DNA of 13,229 nt from Bacteroidetes bacterium UBA1952 (lineage in GTDB: Bacteria; Bacteroidota; Bacteroidia; Chitinophagales; Chitinophagaceae). A program made the translations under genes and the position numbers. Below, one piece after another: positions 6,613 through 12,642 of this stretch (position 1 is its first letter; every line of letters begins with the position of its first letter). The stretch covers positions 1 through 13,229 of the forward strand of contig DDEO01000110.1 of NCBI GenBank assembly GCA_002336725.1. The letters are read 5' to 3'. The notes under the pieces are model-generated. The model was not told where the DNA came from, did not search any database, and was given only the letters and a program-made list of their open reading frames with translations.

Positions 6613-7758
6613 ATGAGCCGCAACGCCCTCTACCATGCCTTTAGCCTCGTGCGCATCCTGCTCTATCCGCTGGCGCTGCTCTATGGCGCGGTGGTGTGGC
6701 TGCGCAACCGGCTCTATAAAAGCGGCTTTTTCTCCTCGGTGTCGTTCAGCGTGCCGGTGATTGTGGTGGGCAACCTCTCGGTGGGCGGCACGGGCAAAAC
6801 GCCGCACGTGGAATATCTCATTCGCCTGCTTAAAGACCATTATCGCGTGGCGACTATGAGCCGGGGCTACAAGCGCCATACACAGGGCTTTCTGCTGGCC
6901 GATGAAAACACCAACGCCCTGCGTATCGGCGACGAACCGATGCAATATCATCTGGCATTTCCGGAAATTGCCGTGAGCGTGGCCGAAGAGCGCATGACCG
7001 GCATCCCGGCATTGCTGCAAAAGCGCCCCGATGTAGAAGTGGTTTTGCTGGACGATGCCTTTCAGCACCGCAGTGTGAAGCCCGGAATGGCCATTTTGAT
7101 AACCGATTACGCCAAGCCCTTTTACGAAGATTATATCCTGCCCTATGGCACGCTGCGCGAAAGCCGAAAGGCCTACGAGCGGGCGCACCTCATCATTGTT
7201 TCAAAATGTCCGCCCAATCTTTCGGCGGCGGCGGCAGAAGCGATGCGGCAGAAAATCAATCCGCTGCCGCATCAGCAGGTCTTGTTTTCGACCATTCAAT
7301 ATGGCGAAACCTACGACCTTTTTTCCGGAAATCCGGTGTCTTTAAACGGCAAAAATGCCCTCGTGGTGGCCGGCATTGCCAAGCCTGTGCCGTTGGAAGC
7401 CTACGTTGCTTCGCTGGCGCAAAACACCCATTTGCTTTCCTATCCCGACCATCATTATTTTGTTTCCAAAGACCTCGATGAGATAGAAAGCACACTTCGC
7501 GGCTGGGATATTCCGGAAAAAATCATTGTTACGACTCAAAAAGACGCGGCCCGCCTGTTGCTACACCGCGAGCGGCTGGCGCACGACGGCTGGCAGATAG
7601 CAGTGCTGCCTATTCGGGTGCAGTTTTTGTTTGACGACGCTGCGATTTTTGACGAAAAAATCCTTTCGTATGTCGCTGCCGAGGTGGCCGAAAACCGCGC
7701 CCTTTTTGGCCTGTCTGCGCCTTCGCCCGAAGCACCTTCGCCGGATTATTATCCGTAA
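6613..7758 (+). CDS. lpxK: Tetraacyldisaccharide 4'-kinase (lipid A biosynthesis)
   Basis: 381 residues from the ATG at 6613. LpxK phosphorylates the 4' position of the tetraacyldisaccharide 1-phosphate intermediate to make lipid IVA, at the cytoplasmic face of the inner membrane. An N-terminal hydrophobic helix (about 12-32) anchors it. The P-loop is GNLSVGGTGKTP (53-64). SRGYKR (83-88), GDEP (107-110) and the family signature LLDDAFQHR (145-153) follow, then LPYGTLRE (177-184). The GTG at 6592 is in frame but gives a non-conserved extension; the ATG matches homologues, which start shortly before the membrane helix. A possible weak -7 box, TACCTTG, lies at 6597-6603. Three TTCCGGAA palindromes are inside the gene, read as FPEI, FSGN and IPEK. 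The repeat-rich region upstream is unusual for a core gene. Confidence 0.95.
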   Translation: MSRNALYHAFSLVRILLYPLALLYGAVVWLRNRLYKSGFFSSVSFSVPVIVVGNLSVGGTGKTPHVEYLIRLLKDHYRVATMSRGYKRHTQGFLLADENTNALRIGDEPMQYHLAFPEIAVSVAEERMTGIPALLQKRPDVEVVLLDDAFQHRSVKPGMAILITDYAKPFYEDYILPYGTLRESRKAYERAHLIIVSKCPPNLSAAAAEAMRQKINPLPHQQVLFSTIQYGETYDLFSGNPVSLNGKNALVVAGIAKPVPLEAYVASLAQNTHLLSYPDHHYFVSKDLDEIESTLRGWDIPEKIIVTTQKDAARLLLHRERLAHDGWQIAVLPIRVQFLFDDAAIFDEKILSYVAAEVAENRALFGLSAPSPEAPSPDYYP

Positions 7759-7799
7759 AAAAACAACAGCCGGAATCCGAAAAAAAATCGGACACATGG

Positions 7800-7831
7800 T
7801 TTGCATATTCATAAAAAAGGTTTTACTATTG
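7800..7831 (+). promoter_or_regulatory. Promoter of the second T9SS-sorted protein
   Basis: TTTG (7800-7803), a 20-base spacer, then TACTATTG (7824-7831), one mismatch from TAnnTTTG. The expected start of transcription is near 7837, so the ATG at 7855 is favoured over any in-frame start upstream. Confidence 0.55.
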
Positions 7832-7854
7832 TTGCCATTCTACAAACGCATTTC

Positions 7855-8931
7855 ATGAAACGAATTTTACCGCTCCTCGTTGCCTGCTGCGCAACTGCCG
7901 CCACGGTATCTGCCCAAAATATCACCATTACCAGCGCCGATATGCCTGTTTCGGGAGATACCCTGCGCTGGAGCGCCACCGGCATTGATTCTTCGCGCAC
8001 CTCGGTAGCTCGTTATCTGCCGACCGACACGGCCAACTACAACTGGGATTTCTCCTGGCTTCGGCCTGCTCGTCAGGGCGTAGATACTTACAAACGCGCC
8101 ATGACCGTGAGTCCGCTCTATGCTATCATTTCCCCAACTGCTTACGGCTATAAAGTGGCCGATTCTTTTTCGCTGCCCATCCCCGGCGTACCGCTGAGTA
8201 TCAAAAATGCCTATACCTTTTTCAACATAAAAAACAACCCTTCGCGTTTTGTAGCCGAGGGTTATGGCGCTCAAATCGCGGGCATTCCCACACCGGCGGC
8301 CTATTCCAACGAAGACGAAATTTACTATCTGCCGCTTGTTGCAGGCAAGCGCGACAGCTCCACTTACAAGTTTGAGTTTTCCATTCCCGGCCTCGGCAAA
8401 CTCGTCCGGCAGGGAACGCGTATTACGGAGGTTGATGGCAGCGGAAACATCACCACGCCTTTCATCAGCAATGCCGCCTGCCTGCGCGTTAAATCGGAGG
8501 TCTATGGCACCGATTCGCTCGTGGCACAGGGCATTTCGCTGCCCATCCCGCACAACACCATCGAGTATAAATGGCTGGCCAAAACGCACCATTATCCGCT
8601 GCTGTGGGTAACGACCAACAAGGTTGGCACTACGCAGGTGGTGCAAAACGTTACCTATCGCGATATGTACCGGCCCAATCTTGGTGTGGCTTCACCGGCT
8701 GTGGCGCTTCAGCGCGTGGATGTGTATGTAGATGCCGCCGCCCGTAGTCTCCGGCTGTTTTTGCCCGCCGGCTGGCAGCGCAATACGGTGGAGGTTTTTG
8801 ATGTAAACGGCCGCGTGGTGTTGAAGGCGACTGACGCTACTGAAGTGGACGGCAGCACACTCGCCGGCGGAACGTACCTGCTGCGCATTACCTCGCCGCA
8901 AGGAGTGGGGTATGCGAAGGCGGTTTTGTAG
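7855..8931 (+). CDS. Secreted protein of unknown function with T9SS type A sorting domain
   Basis: 358 residues. The ATG at 7855 gives a typical signal peptide (MKRILPLLVACCATAATVSAQ, cleavage near residue 20) and fits the promoter upstream. The body, about 21-285, is beta-rich with repeated Thr/Ser/Asn and aromatic residues; I recognise no catalytic motif. Residues about 286-358 form the sorting domain: VDVYVDAAARSLRLFLP, VEVFDVNGRVVL, LAGGTYLLRI and the terminal YAKAVL. This predicts export by the type IX system and surface attachment or release. Proteins with this layout (unknown body plus sorting tail) are common in Bacteroidota and often sit alone, as here. A terminator follows. It could be an adhesin-like or matrix protein, but the sequence does not show that. 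Confidence 0.88.
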   Translation: MKRILPLLVACCATAATVSAQNITITSADMPVSGDTLRWSATGIDSSRTSVARYLPTDTANYNWDFSWLRPARQGVDTYKRAMTVSPLYAIISPTAYGYKVADSFSLPIPGVPLSIKNAYTFFNIKNNPSRFVAEGYGAQIAGIPTPAAYSNEDEIYYLPLVAGKRDSSTYKFEFSIPGLGKLVRQGTRITEVDGSGNITTPFISNAACLRVKSEVYGTDSLVAQGISLPIPHNTIEYKWLAKTHHYPLLWVTTNKVGTTQVVQNVTYRDMYRPNLGVASPAVALQRVDVYVDAAARSLRLFLPAGWQRNTVEVFDVNGRVVLKATDATEVDGSTLAGGTYLLRITSPQGVGYAKAVL

Positions 8932-8957
8932 CGTTTTTTTCCGGAAAATCCCCCTTT

Positions 8958-8992
8958 AAAAGGCGGCTCTGTTTTTACCGGGCCGCCTTTTT
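8958..8992 (+). terminator. Rho-independent terminator after the T9SS-sorted protein
   Basis: AAAAGGCGGC (8958-8967) pairs with GCCGCCTTTT (8982-8991), a 10-base stem with a 14-base loop and a T run. A TTTTCCGGAAAA palindrome (8937-8948) lies between the stop codon and this hairpin. Confidence 0.85.
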
Positions 8993-9045
8993 AGGCTTTG
9001 CTGATGGGGGAAGTGTATGGCCAAGGGAGCGGGCGCAAGACCTGC

Positions 9046-9259
9046 GCTTTCCCTCTGCGTCTCTGCGAGATTTTGATGGAAATATGCTTTTTACAGCAGC
9101 GACCTTTTCTCTGCGTCTCTGCGAGATTTGAGATAGAAATGTACTTTCAGCAGCCGCTTTCCCTCTGCGTCTCTGCGTCTCTGCGAGATTTTGATGGAAA
9201 TATGCTTTTTACAGCAGCGACCTTTTCGCTGCGTCTCTGCGAGATTTGAGATAGAAATG
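9046..9259. repeat. Tandem duplication built on CTCTGCGTCTCTGCGAGA
   Basis: Two near-identical copies, 9046-9141 and 9156-9259. The second carries one extra 8-base CTCTGCGT, explaining its greater length; only isolated bases differ otherwise. Each copy contains the CTCTGCGTCTCTGCGAGA motif twice, so there are four in all. Similar CTCTGCGTCTCTGCG sequences are widespread intergenic repeats in bacteria. An 83-codon ORF crosses it but is an artefact of the repeat. Confidence 0.85.
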
Positions 9260-9525
9260 CCTTATGCTAAACGGACAGCTAAAATGAACACCACAATTCG
9301 GCTCTCCGCTCTCCGCTGTGTCCCAACCGCAGGGGCGTGGGAGCGGGGCCAAGAGAACCGACCGCTTCACCTTAACTGACCACTAATCTTCAAGTTCAAA
9401 TTTTATGGAGTTGCGAACGGCACCAATTGGTTCATTCGCTTGCTGAAATGCACCCAAAATCACGTCGTATTATTATTCGGAATTTAATAAACAACCATGG
9501 GACTTCCGCCTTCGTCGCCAGTGAA
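9260..9525. other. Gene-free stretch
   Basis: I see no supported gene or RNA. The only structure noted is a small ACCAATTGGT palindrome at 9422-9431. Confidence 0.6.
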
Positions 9526-9559
9526 AATAAAAGCTGCCCTTCGCAGAGCAGCTTTTATT
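9526..9559 (-). terminator. Terminator of the lipoprotein gene
   Basis: AATAAAAGCTGC (9526-9537) and GCAGCTTTTATT (9548-9559) form a perfect 12-base stem with a 10-base loop. It lies 27 bases past the stop of the minus-strand gene and is symmetrical enough to act in both directions. Confidence 0.85.
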
Positions 9560-9586
9560 CTTCGTTAATAAACGCTTGCGAAGATG

Positions 9587-9991
9587 CTATTTCTTAAAAC
9601 CATTCCAGGTATAAGTTACGCCATCGCGATTTTCAATAATAAATTCGTTGCTCGTCAGGGTGTGAATGTAAGAAGTATCAGAACCAAAACTACTGGTGGT
9701 TATCAGGGCTTGCTCGTTATTGAAAAACTTCCAGCTAAACGGAAGTGAAATACCCTGAGCGGTGGCGCTGCCGGTTCCGTCTCCTTTAAATACAATCGAA
9801 CCTGTATCCGTTGTGGGGACGCGCTCGTCGGCATCCAGTACTTTGTTGCCGTTTTTATCGTTTGCCGTAAAAGAAGGTTTCCAGGTGCCTTGAATGAGCT
9901 GACTGCGGGAAGGAGTGGAATTGGAATCTTTCTTACAGGCAACACCAGCGAGAGTGGCAACGGCAGCTACGAAAAGGAGTGTCTTTTTCAT
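9587..9991 (-). CDS. Small lipoprotein, lipocalin-like, with an EF-hand-like loop
   Basis: 134 residues. The signal peptide MKKTLLFVAAVATLAGVAC ends in C19 followed by KKDSN, the usual Bacteroidota lipoprotein start; the residue at -3 is Gly rather than Leu, so the lipobox is slightly atypical. The mature part opens QLIQGTWKPS, like the small lipocalin-like proteins of this phylum, and continues as alternating beta strands with a terminal YTWNGFKK. Residues 45-56 (DKNGNKVLDADE) place D, N, N, V, D and E at positions 1, 3, 5, 7, 9 and 12, the calcium ligands of an EF-hand loop, so calcium binding is plausible. It should be anchored in the outer or inner membrane facing the periplasm or surface. 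It is monocistronic, with a clear promoter and terminator. Function unknown. Confidence 0.85.
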   Translation of the reverse strand: MKKTLLFVAAVATLAGVACKKDSNSTPSRSQLIQGTWKPSFTANDKNGNKVLDADERVPTTDTGSIVFKGDGTGSATAQGISLPFSWKFFNNEQALITTSSFGSDTSYIHTLTSNEFIIENRDGVTYTWNGFKK

Positions 9992-10012
9992 GTGGTTTAA
10001 AAATTAGAAATG

Positions 10013-10044
10013 CAAAAGTAAGCAATATTGAAGTCTGCTCCCAA
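10013..10044 (-). promoter_or_regulatory. Promoter of the lipoprotein gene
   Basis: On the minus strand TTG (10042-10044), a 21-base spacer, then TACTTTTG (10013-10020), an exact TAnnTTTG. It is 21 bases upstream of the ATG at 9991. Confidence 0.65.
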
Positions 10045-10161
10045 CTGTGTACAAAAGATACAAACAGGGGCTTTTTTGCAGCGGCCTGCTGTCTCTGGGT
10101 GGCCTATAAAACAGCCGGTCGCGGGACCGAAACGTCTTCTTTACCTCTGCACCCAAATCCC

Positions 10162-10450
10162 TACATCTTCTGTGGTACCAACACCAAAATTGAGCTGAAC
10201 AAAAAAACATGACCATCTCACTCAAGACGGCCAGCGATATGCAGATCAAACAGGCCGAAGACATCATCCTCACCAAATCTATGCGGCAAGGCATCGAGGC
10301 CAATGCCTTTGATTTCTCTAAAGAAGCAGATCCTTCCGGAAAAGTAATCCGCAAAACCATCGCGGTGAAAAATGGCCTCAACAAAGACGACGCGAAGAAA
10401 ATCGTGAAAATCATTGAAGACAGCGGCCTTAAGGTGCAGCCCGCCATCAG
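10162..10450 (+). pseudogene. yajQ: Broken yajQ (nucleotide-binding protein), truncated at both ends and frameshifted
   Basis: The encoded residues follow YajQ family order: GTNTKIELNKKT, then MTISLKTASDMQIKQAEDII, LTKSMRQGIEANAFDFSKE, PSGKVIRKTIAVKNG and AKKIVKIIEDSGLKVQPAI. YajQ proteins are about 160 residues and bind nucleic acid or cyclic di-GMP. The first 25-30 residues (the MPSFDIVS start) and the last 35 or so (the IRVTGK..DDLQ end) are missing. The two parts are in different frames: LNKKT runs into TGA at 10210 while MTISLK resumes one frame away at 10209, so a base has been lost in or after the A7 run at 10201-10207. After about 10450 the sequence becomes a DUF2249 gene in a third frame, and the yajQ frame ends in 30 unrelated codons. 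A functional product is very unlikely. Confidence 0.85.
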
Positions 10451-10453
10451 TGG

Positions 10454-10768
10454 ATGTTCCGCAAAGAGGTGCCGGACGAGTACATTGTGCATATCCGCAA
10501 GGAAGACCGGAGTGGGCTGGGCGACGACGGTTTTTCGGTCGTGAATGAAATGGACGTCCGTCCCTATCCGCCCACCGAGCGCCACGAAATGTTTTACAAA
10601 GCCTTTGCGGATATTAAAGTCGGCGAGGCCTTTGAATTTATCAACGACCACGACCCCAAGCCATTGTATTACCAGATGGAAGCCGAGAGCAAGGAGCCGT
10701 TTCGCTGGGAATACTTAGAGAAAGGCCCCGATGCCTGGAAGGTGCGGGTGGTGAAGGTGAAGGGGTGA
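10454..10768 (+). CDS. DUF2249 domain protein
   Basis: 104 residues. The core NEMDVRPYPPTERHEMFYKAF, the invariant INDHDPKPLYYQMEAE and the ending FRWEYLEKGPDAWKVRV are the full DUF2249 signature, including the DHDPKPLYYQ motif with its histidine. The family is small, cytoplasmic, often beside hemerythrin, cupin or nitrogen-oxide genes, and of unproven function. About 30 residues (MFRKEVPDEYIVHIRKEDRS) precede the domain. The reading frame is open upstream for only a few codons before it enters yajQ sequence, so the natural 5' end may have been removed by the junction near 10450. ATG 10454 is used because nothing better is available. It may still be expressed, but no promoter is seen. Confidence 0.8.
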   Translation: MFRKEVPDEYIVHIRKEDRSGLGDDGFSVVNEMDVRPYPPTERHEMFYKAFADIKVGEAFEFINDHDPKPLYYQMEAESKEPFRWEYLEKGPDAWKVRVVKVKG

Positions 10769-10816
10769 GGAAAGGGGATTTGCGGTCAATGAATATAAGC
10801 GCCGAACAGGTGGTAA

Positions 10817-10849
10817 AAACCTATAAGGTTTTGGAAACCTTATAGGTTT
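10817..10849 (+). terminator. Perfect 15-base inverted repeat, possible terminator
   Basis: AAACCTATAAGGTTT (10817-10831) and AAACCTTATAGGTTT (10835-10849) flank a TGG loop. AACCTATAAGGTT hairpins recur between genes in Bacteroidota genomes. The T tract is short, so it may be a repeat element rather than an efficient terminator of the DUF2249 gene. Confidence 0.55.
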
Positions 10850-10853
10850 AGAT

Positions 10854-10965
10854 ATGACAAAAGAAGGAGACGTGCTGCAAACGCACGAACACACTACCGC
10901 GCGAGGCTGGGCGGCAGGCTTGCGCTAATTTCCGGAAATCAGAAGAGCGGGGTTGGTTAAGAACC
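10854..10965 (+). repeat. Flanking direct repeat, copy 1 (112 bases)
   Basis: Begins ATGACAAAAGAAGGAGACGT and ends GGGGTTGGTTAAGAACC. It is closely similar to 11758-11891. It contains an exact ATTTCCGGAAAT (10928-10939) and a small GTGC/GCAC hairpin. Function not recognised. Confidence 0.9.
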
Positions 10966-11003
10966 TGCGGCGAAGGCGGGGGATATACTATTGTGTCGTC
11001 GCC

Positions 11004-11393
11004 TTATGCTATAATGCTGAGATTATCAATGCGGTCAAAATGCTTCTTATTCAGTGTTGCGAATGGAAGATTATTGGCTATTGCTGTCGCCGCTATAAAC
11101 AAGTCAGCCGTCTCAATGAGTTTGCGTTTTCTTTTAAGCTCTCTATTTATGTCAACAGCTGCTTTAGCTACTGATTTGTCGAAAGGTAAAATCTCGGTCT
11201 TTTGAAGAAAATTATCCCAAAAGTCCACTTGCCCCAGTAAAGCTCCGGTATAAATTTCGTACTCTGTAACAGCAGAAATGCAATACGTGTAGCCTTGTCT
11301 TACCAGAGAAAGTAAAACGGAATTGTTTTTATCTGTCTTGCGAAACAAGTCTATGAGAATAGAGGTGTCAACCAGAATTATTTTGTCCGCCAT
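11004..11393 (-). CDS. PIN domain toxin, VapC-like
   Basis: 129 residues, the normal size for VapC. PIN toxins are magnesium-dependent ribonucleases that cut tRNA or rRNA when not bound by their antitoxin. The acidic residues expected for catalysis are in place: D9 in ILVDTSILID, E44 in AVTEYEI and D97 in ETADLFIAATA, with TLNKKHFDRI near the end supplying the conserved Asn-x-x-x-Phe segment. Its ATG lies inside the end of the upstream antitoxin gene (16-base overlap), so the two are translated as one operon with the antitoxin first. The pair is flanked by direct repeats. The RNA target cannot be deduced. Confidence 0.9.
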   Translation of the reverse strand: MADKIILVDTSILIDLFRKTDKNNSVLLSLVRQGYTYCISAVTEYEIYTGALLGQVDFWDNFLQKTEILPFDKSVAKAAVDINRELKRKRKLIETADLFIAATAIANNLPFATLNKKHFDRIDNLSIIA

Positions 11394-11605
11394 TGGTTAA
11401 TAGCTTTTCTGGTTTTCGCAATCTCATCAAGCTGTTTTTTTGTGAACGTTGGAGCCGTTAGCAAAAATGCCTCAAGGTCGGAATTTTCCTTATCAGCTGC
11501 TTTCTCACTGTCAACCGCTTGTTTAAGTTCTTGCCACTGTGTCGCCGGAAGGCGCTTAGCTATCTGAACCAACTGGTCAAACCCTATGTTTACCTGTACT
11601 TGCAT
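11378..11605 (-). CDS. Antitoxin partner of the PIN toxin
   Basis: 75 residues from the ATG at 11605. It reads MQVQVNIGFDQLVQIAKRLP, then a charged middle (about 28-45), and ends in a toxin-binding-like tail, TFTKKQLDEIAKTRKAINQW. This layout (an LPxxQWxxLK segment and a KKQLxxIxxTRKxINxW tail) is what I recall for antitoxins paired with PIN toxins in Bacteroidota. No classic AbrB, MetJ or Phd motif is seen, so the DNA-binding class is uncertain. The frame is open upstream to 11710, but the ATG at 11605 is preferred: the product then begins as such antitoxins do, and an exact TAnnTTTG box ends five bases before it. Confidence 0.8.
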   Translation of the reverse strand: MQVQVNIGFDQLVQIAKRLPATQWQELKQAVDSEKAADKENSDLEAFLLTAPTFTKKQLDEIAKTRKAINQWRTK

Positions 11606-11610
11606 GGTAT

Positions 11611-11618
11611 CAAAATTA
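11611..11618 (-). promoter_or_regulatory. -7 box of the VapBC-like operon
   Basis: TAATTTTG on the minus strand is an exact TAnnTTTG, ending five bases before the antitoxin ATG at 11605, which suggests a leaderless message. No clear -33 element at the usual spacing. Confidence 0.45.
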
Positions 11619-11757
11619 AGAAATTTTGCCAAATAGAAGGCGTTTGGAAAGGCGATATACAACCTACCAATCTCCGGCACCCGGTTCGGTGCAATTTCAG
11701 CAATAGGCATTAGTCCACAAAAAATGTTTCCATTATAAGCTGCGTCAGGGAAGCCTT

Positions 11758-11891
11758 ATGACAGAAGAAGGAGACGTGCTGCAAACGCACAAGCACACTG
11801 CTGCGCAGGGCTGGACAGCTTGCTTGCGCGAGCAGGGGCAGTATCAAGGGATAATTTCCGGAAAGCAGAAGAGCGGGGTTGGTTAAGAACC
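11758..11891 (+). repeat. Flanking direct repeat, copy 2 (134 bases)
   Basis: Begins ATGACAGAAGAAGGAGACGT and ends GGGGTTGGTTAAGAACC, as copy 1. The 22-base excess is a single insertion after the shared TTGCGC. The palindrome is present as ATTTCCGGAAAG (11854-11865). Together the copies bracket 10966-11757, which holds the PIN toxin-antitoxin pair. Confidence 0.9.
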
Positions 11892-11940
11892 CTCGCCGAC
11901 TACAAACGAGCTACGGCAAACAGGGGCAGTTTTTGTTCGT

Positions 11941-12246
11941 TTACAGCGTTACAGATAAATTGAGTCGTCCGCCCAACCCCTTCTCCACAATCTTCTGCAA
12001 GGTAGAAATGCGCACTTCCTTCACGTCGTTTTCAATCTTGGAAATGTACGCTTTGTTTGTTCCGCAACGCTCGGCAAGCTGTTCTTGCGTAAGCCCTTTT
12101 TTCAGCCGGGCTTCATGCAACAACGCGCCGAGTTTGAAGGCTTCAAAACCTTTTTCCAGTTTATCGCGCTTCGGTGTGCCGCGCTTTCCGTAGTGTTCTT
12201 CTTTGAACGCCTCAAGAGTTTTTATTTTGGGCTGCTTTGCTTGCAT
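11941..12246 (-). CDS. XRE-family helix-turn-helix antitoxin, HigA-like
   Basis: 101 residues. The helix-turn-helix is at about 38-95: LLHEARLKKGLTQEQLAERC, then GTNKAYISKIENDVKEVRIS, with a strong recognition helix (NKAYISKIEN). The N-terminal 35 residues, rich in Lys and Glu, precede the DNA-binding domain, as in HigA proteins coupled to Gp49-type toxins. It is the second gene of a toxin-first operon: its ATG lies 35 bases inside the toxin gene. It should neutralise the toxin and repress the shared promoter at 12579-12608. Confidence 0.9.
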   Translation of the reverse strand: MQAKQPKIKTLEAFKEEHYGKRGTPKRDKLEKGFEAFKLGALLHEARLKKGLTQEQLAERCGTNKAYISKIENDVKEVRISTLQKIVEKGLGGRLNLSVTL

Positions 12247-12574
12247 GATAGGCTGCTTTTAGTTTTTCTGCTTTTTGAATTTCAGACTTTGGGATCTTCT
12301 GCGTCTTTTTTTGAAAGCCATTGAGTAGTACAACAAGCTTGCCCTCATCAAAGAAGCAGAAGATGCGAAAGATGTCTGAGCCTTGCTGCACGCGGATTTC
12401 GTAAAGTCCATCTGTCCCCTCCAGATGCTTCAGGTACATCTCTGGGATTACTTCCATTTGCTCAATAAGGTCGAATGTCCAAACGATTTTATCGCGTACT
12501 TTCTGGCGTTGCCTAAGGAAGAAATCGTTGAAATAATCTTCGTAGAAGATGATGTCGCGTTTCTTATCCGGCAT
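12212..12574 (-). CDS. HigB-like toxin of the RelE/ParE superfamily (phage Gp49 type)
   Basis: 120 residues. The conserved core is GLYEIRVQQGSDIFRIFCFF (R61 and R70), then KLVVLLNGFQKKTQKIPKSEI (K89, K90), the standard signature of Gp49/HigB toxins, which cut mRNA on the ribosome. The C-terminus is a Lys/Ala-rich helix. Order is toxin first, antitoxin second, the HigBA arrangement. The ATG at 12574 lies only four bases after an exact -7 box. A single message with translational coupling through the overlap is expected, repressed by the XRE partner. Confidence 0.9.
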   Translation of the reverse strand: MPDKKRDIIFYEDYFNDFFLRQRQKVRDKIVWTFDLIEQMEVIPEMYLKHLEGTDGLYEIRVQQGSDIFRIFCFFDEGKLVVLLNGFQKKTQKIPKSEIQKAEKLKAAYHASKAAQNKNS

Positions 12575-12578
12575 TGGA

Positions 12579-12608
12579 CAAAGGTACAGAAGTTGCGCTA
12601 AAGGGCAA
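12579..12608 (-). promoter_or_regulatory. Promoter of the HigBA-like operon
   Basis: On the minus strand TTG (12606-12608), a 19-base spacer and TACCTTTG (12579-12586), an exact TAnnTTTG. The best promoter in the window. Its geometry puts the transcription start at or next to the higB start codon. An operator for the XRE repressor would be expected here; I see no obvious palindrome. Confidence 0.65.
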
Positions 12609-12642
12609 CAGTCCTATGGTGTCATTATTACTCCGCAATAAA

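Noticed and set aside
6247..7188. 313-codon minus-strand ORF opposite lpxK
   Set aside because: It runs over the conserved lpxK frame and the repeat array, and its product is a low-complexity His/Ala/Arg-rich sequence with no family pattern.
7741..7792. Terminator after lpxK
   Set aside because: Two 5-base inverted repeats (CGGAT/ATCCG and TCCGA/TCGGA) are present, but neither has a T tract on the plus strand.
7867..8646. 259-codon minus-strand ORF inside the T9SS-sorted protein gene
   Set aside because: The plus strand has a promoter, signal peptide and sorting domain; the antisense product has no recognisable features.
8998..9249. 83-codon ORF in the intergenic repeat
   Set aside because: The predicted peptide is only the repeat translated (RLCEI and CVSA units), with no promoter or family resemblance.
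9046..9259. CRISPR array
   Set aside because: The repeats are few, irregular, and the intervening sequence is itself repeated, so there are no unique spacers.
10004..10651. 215-codon minus-strand ORF
   Set aside because: It overlaps the yajQ remnant and DUF2249 coding sequence, which have clear family motifs, and itself shows none.
11606..11710. 35-codon upstream extension of the antitoxin
   Set aside because: It does not resemble the antitoxin family and would lie across the exact -7 box at 11611-11618.
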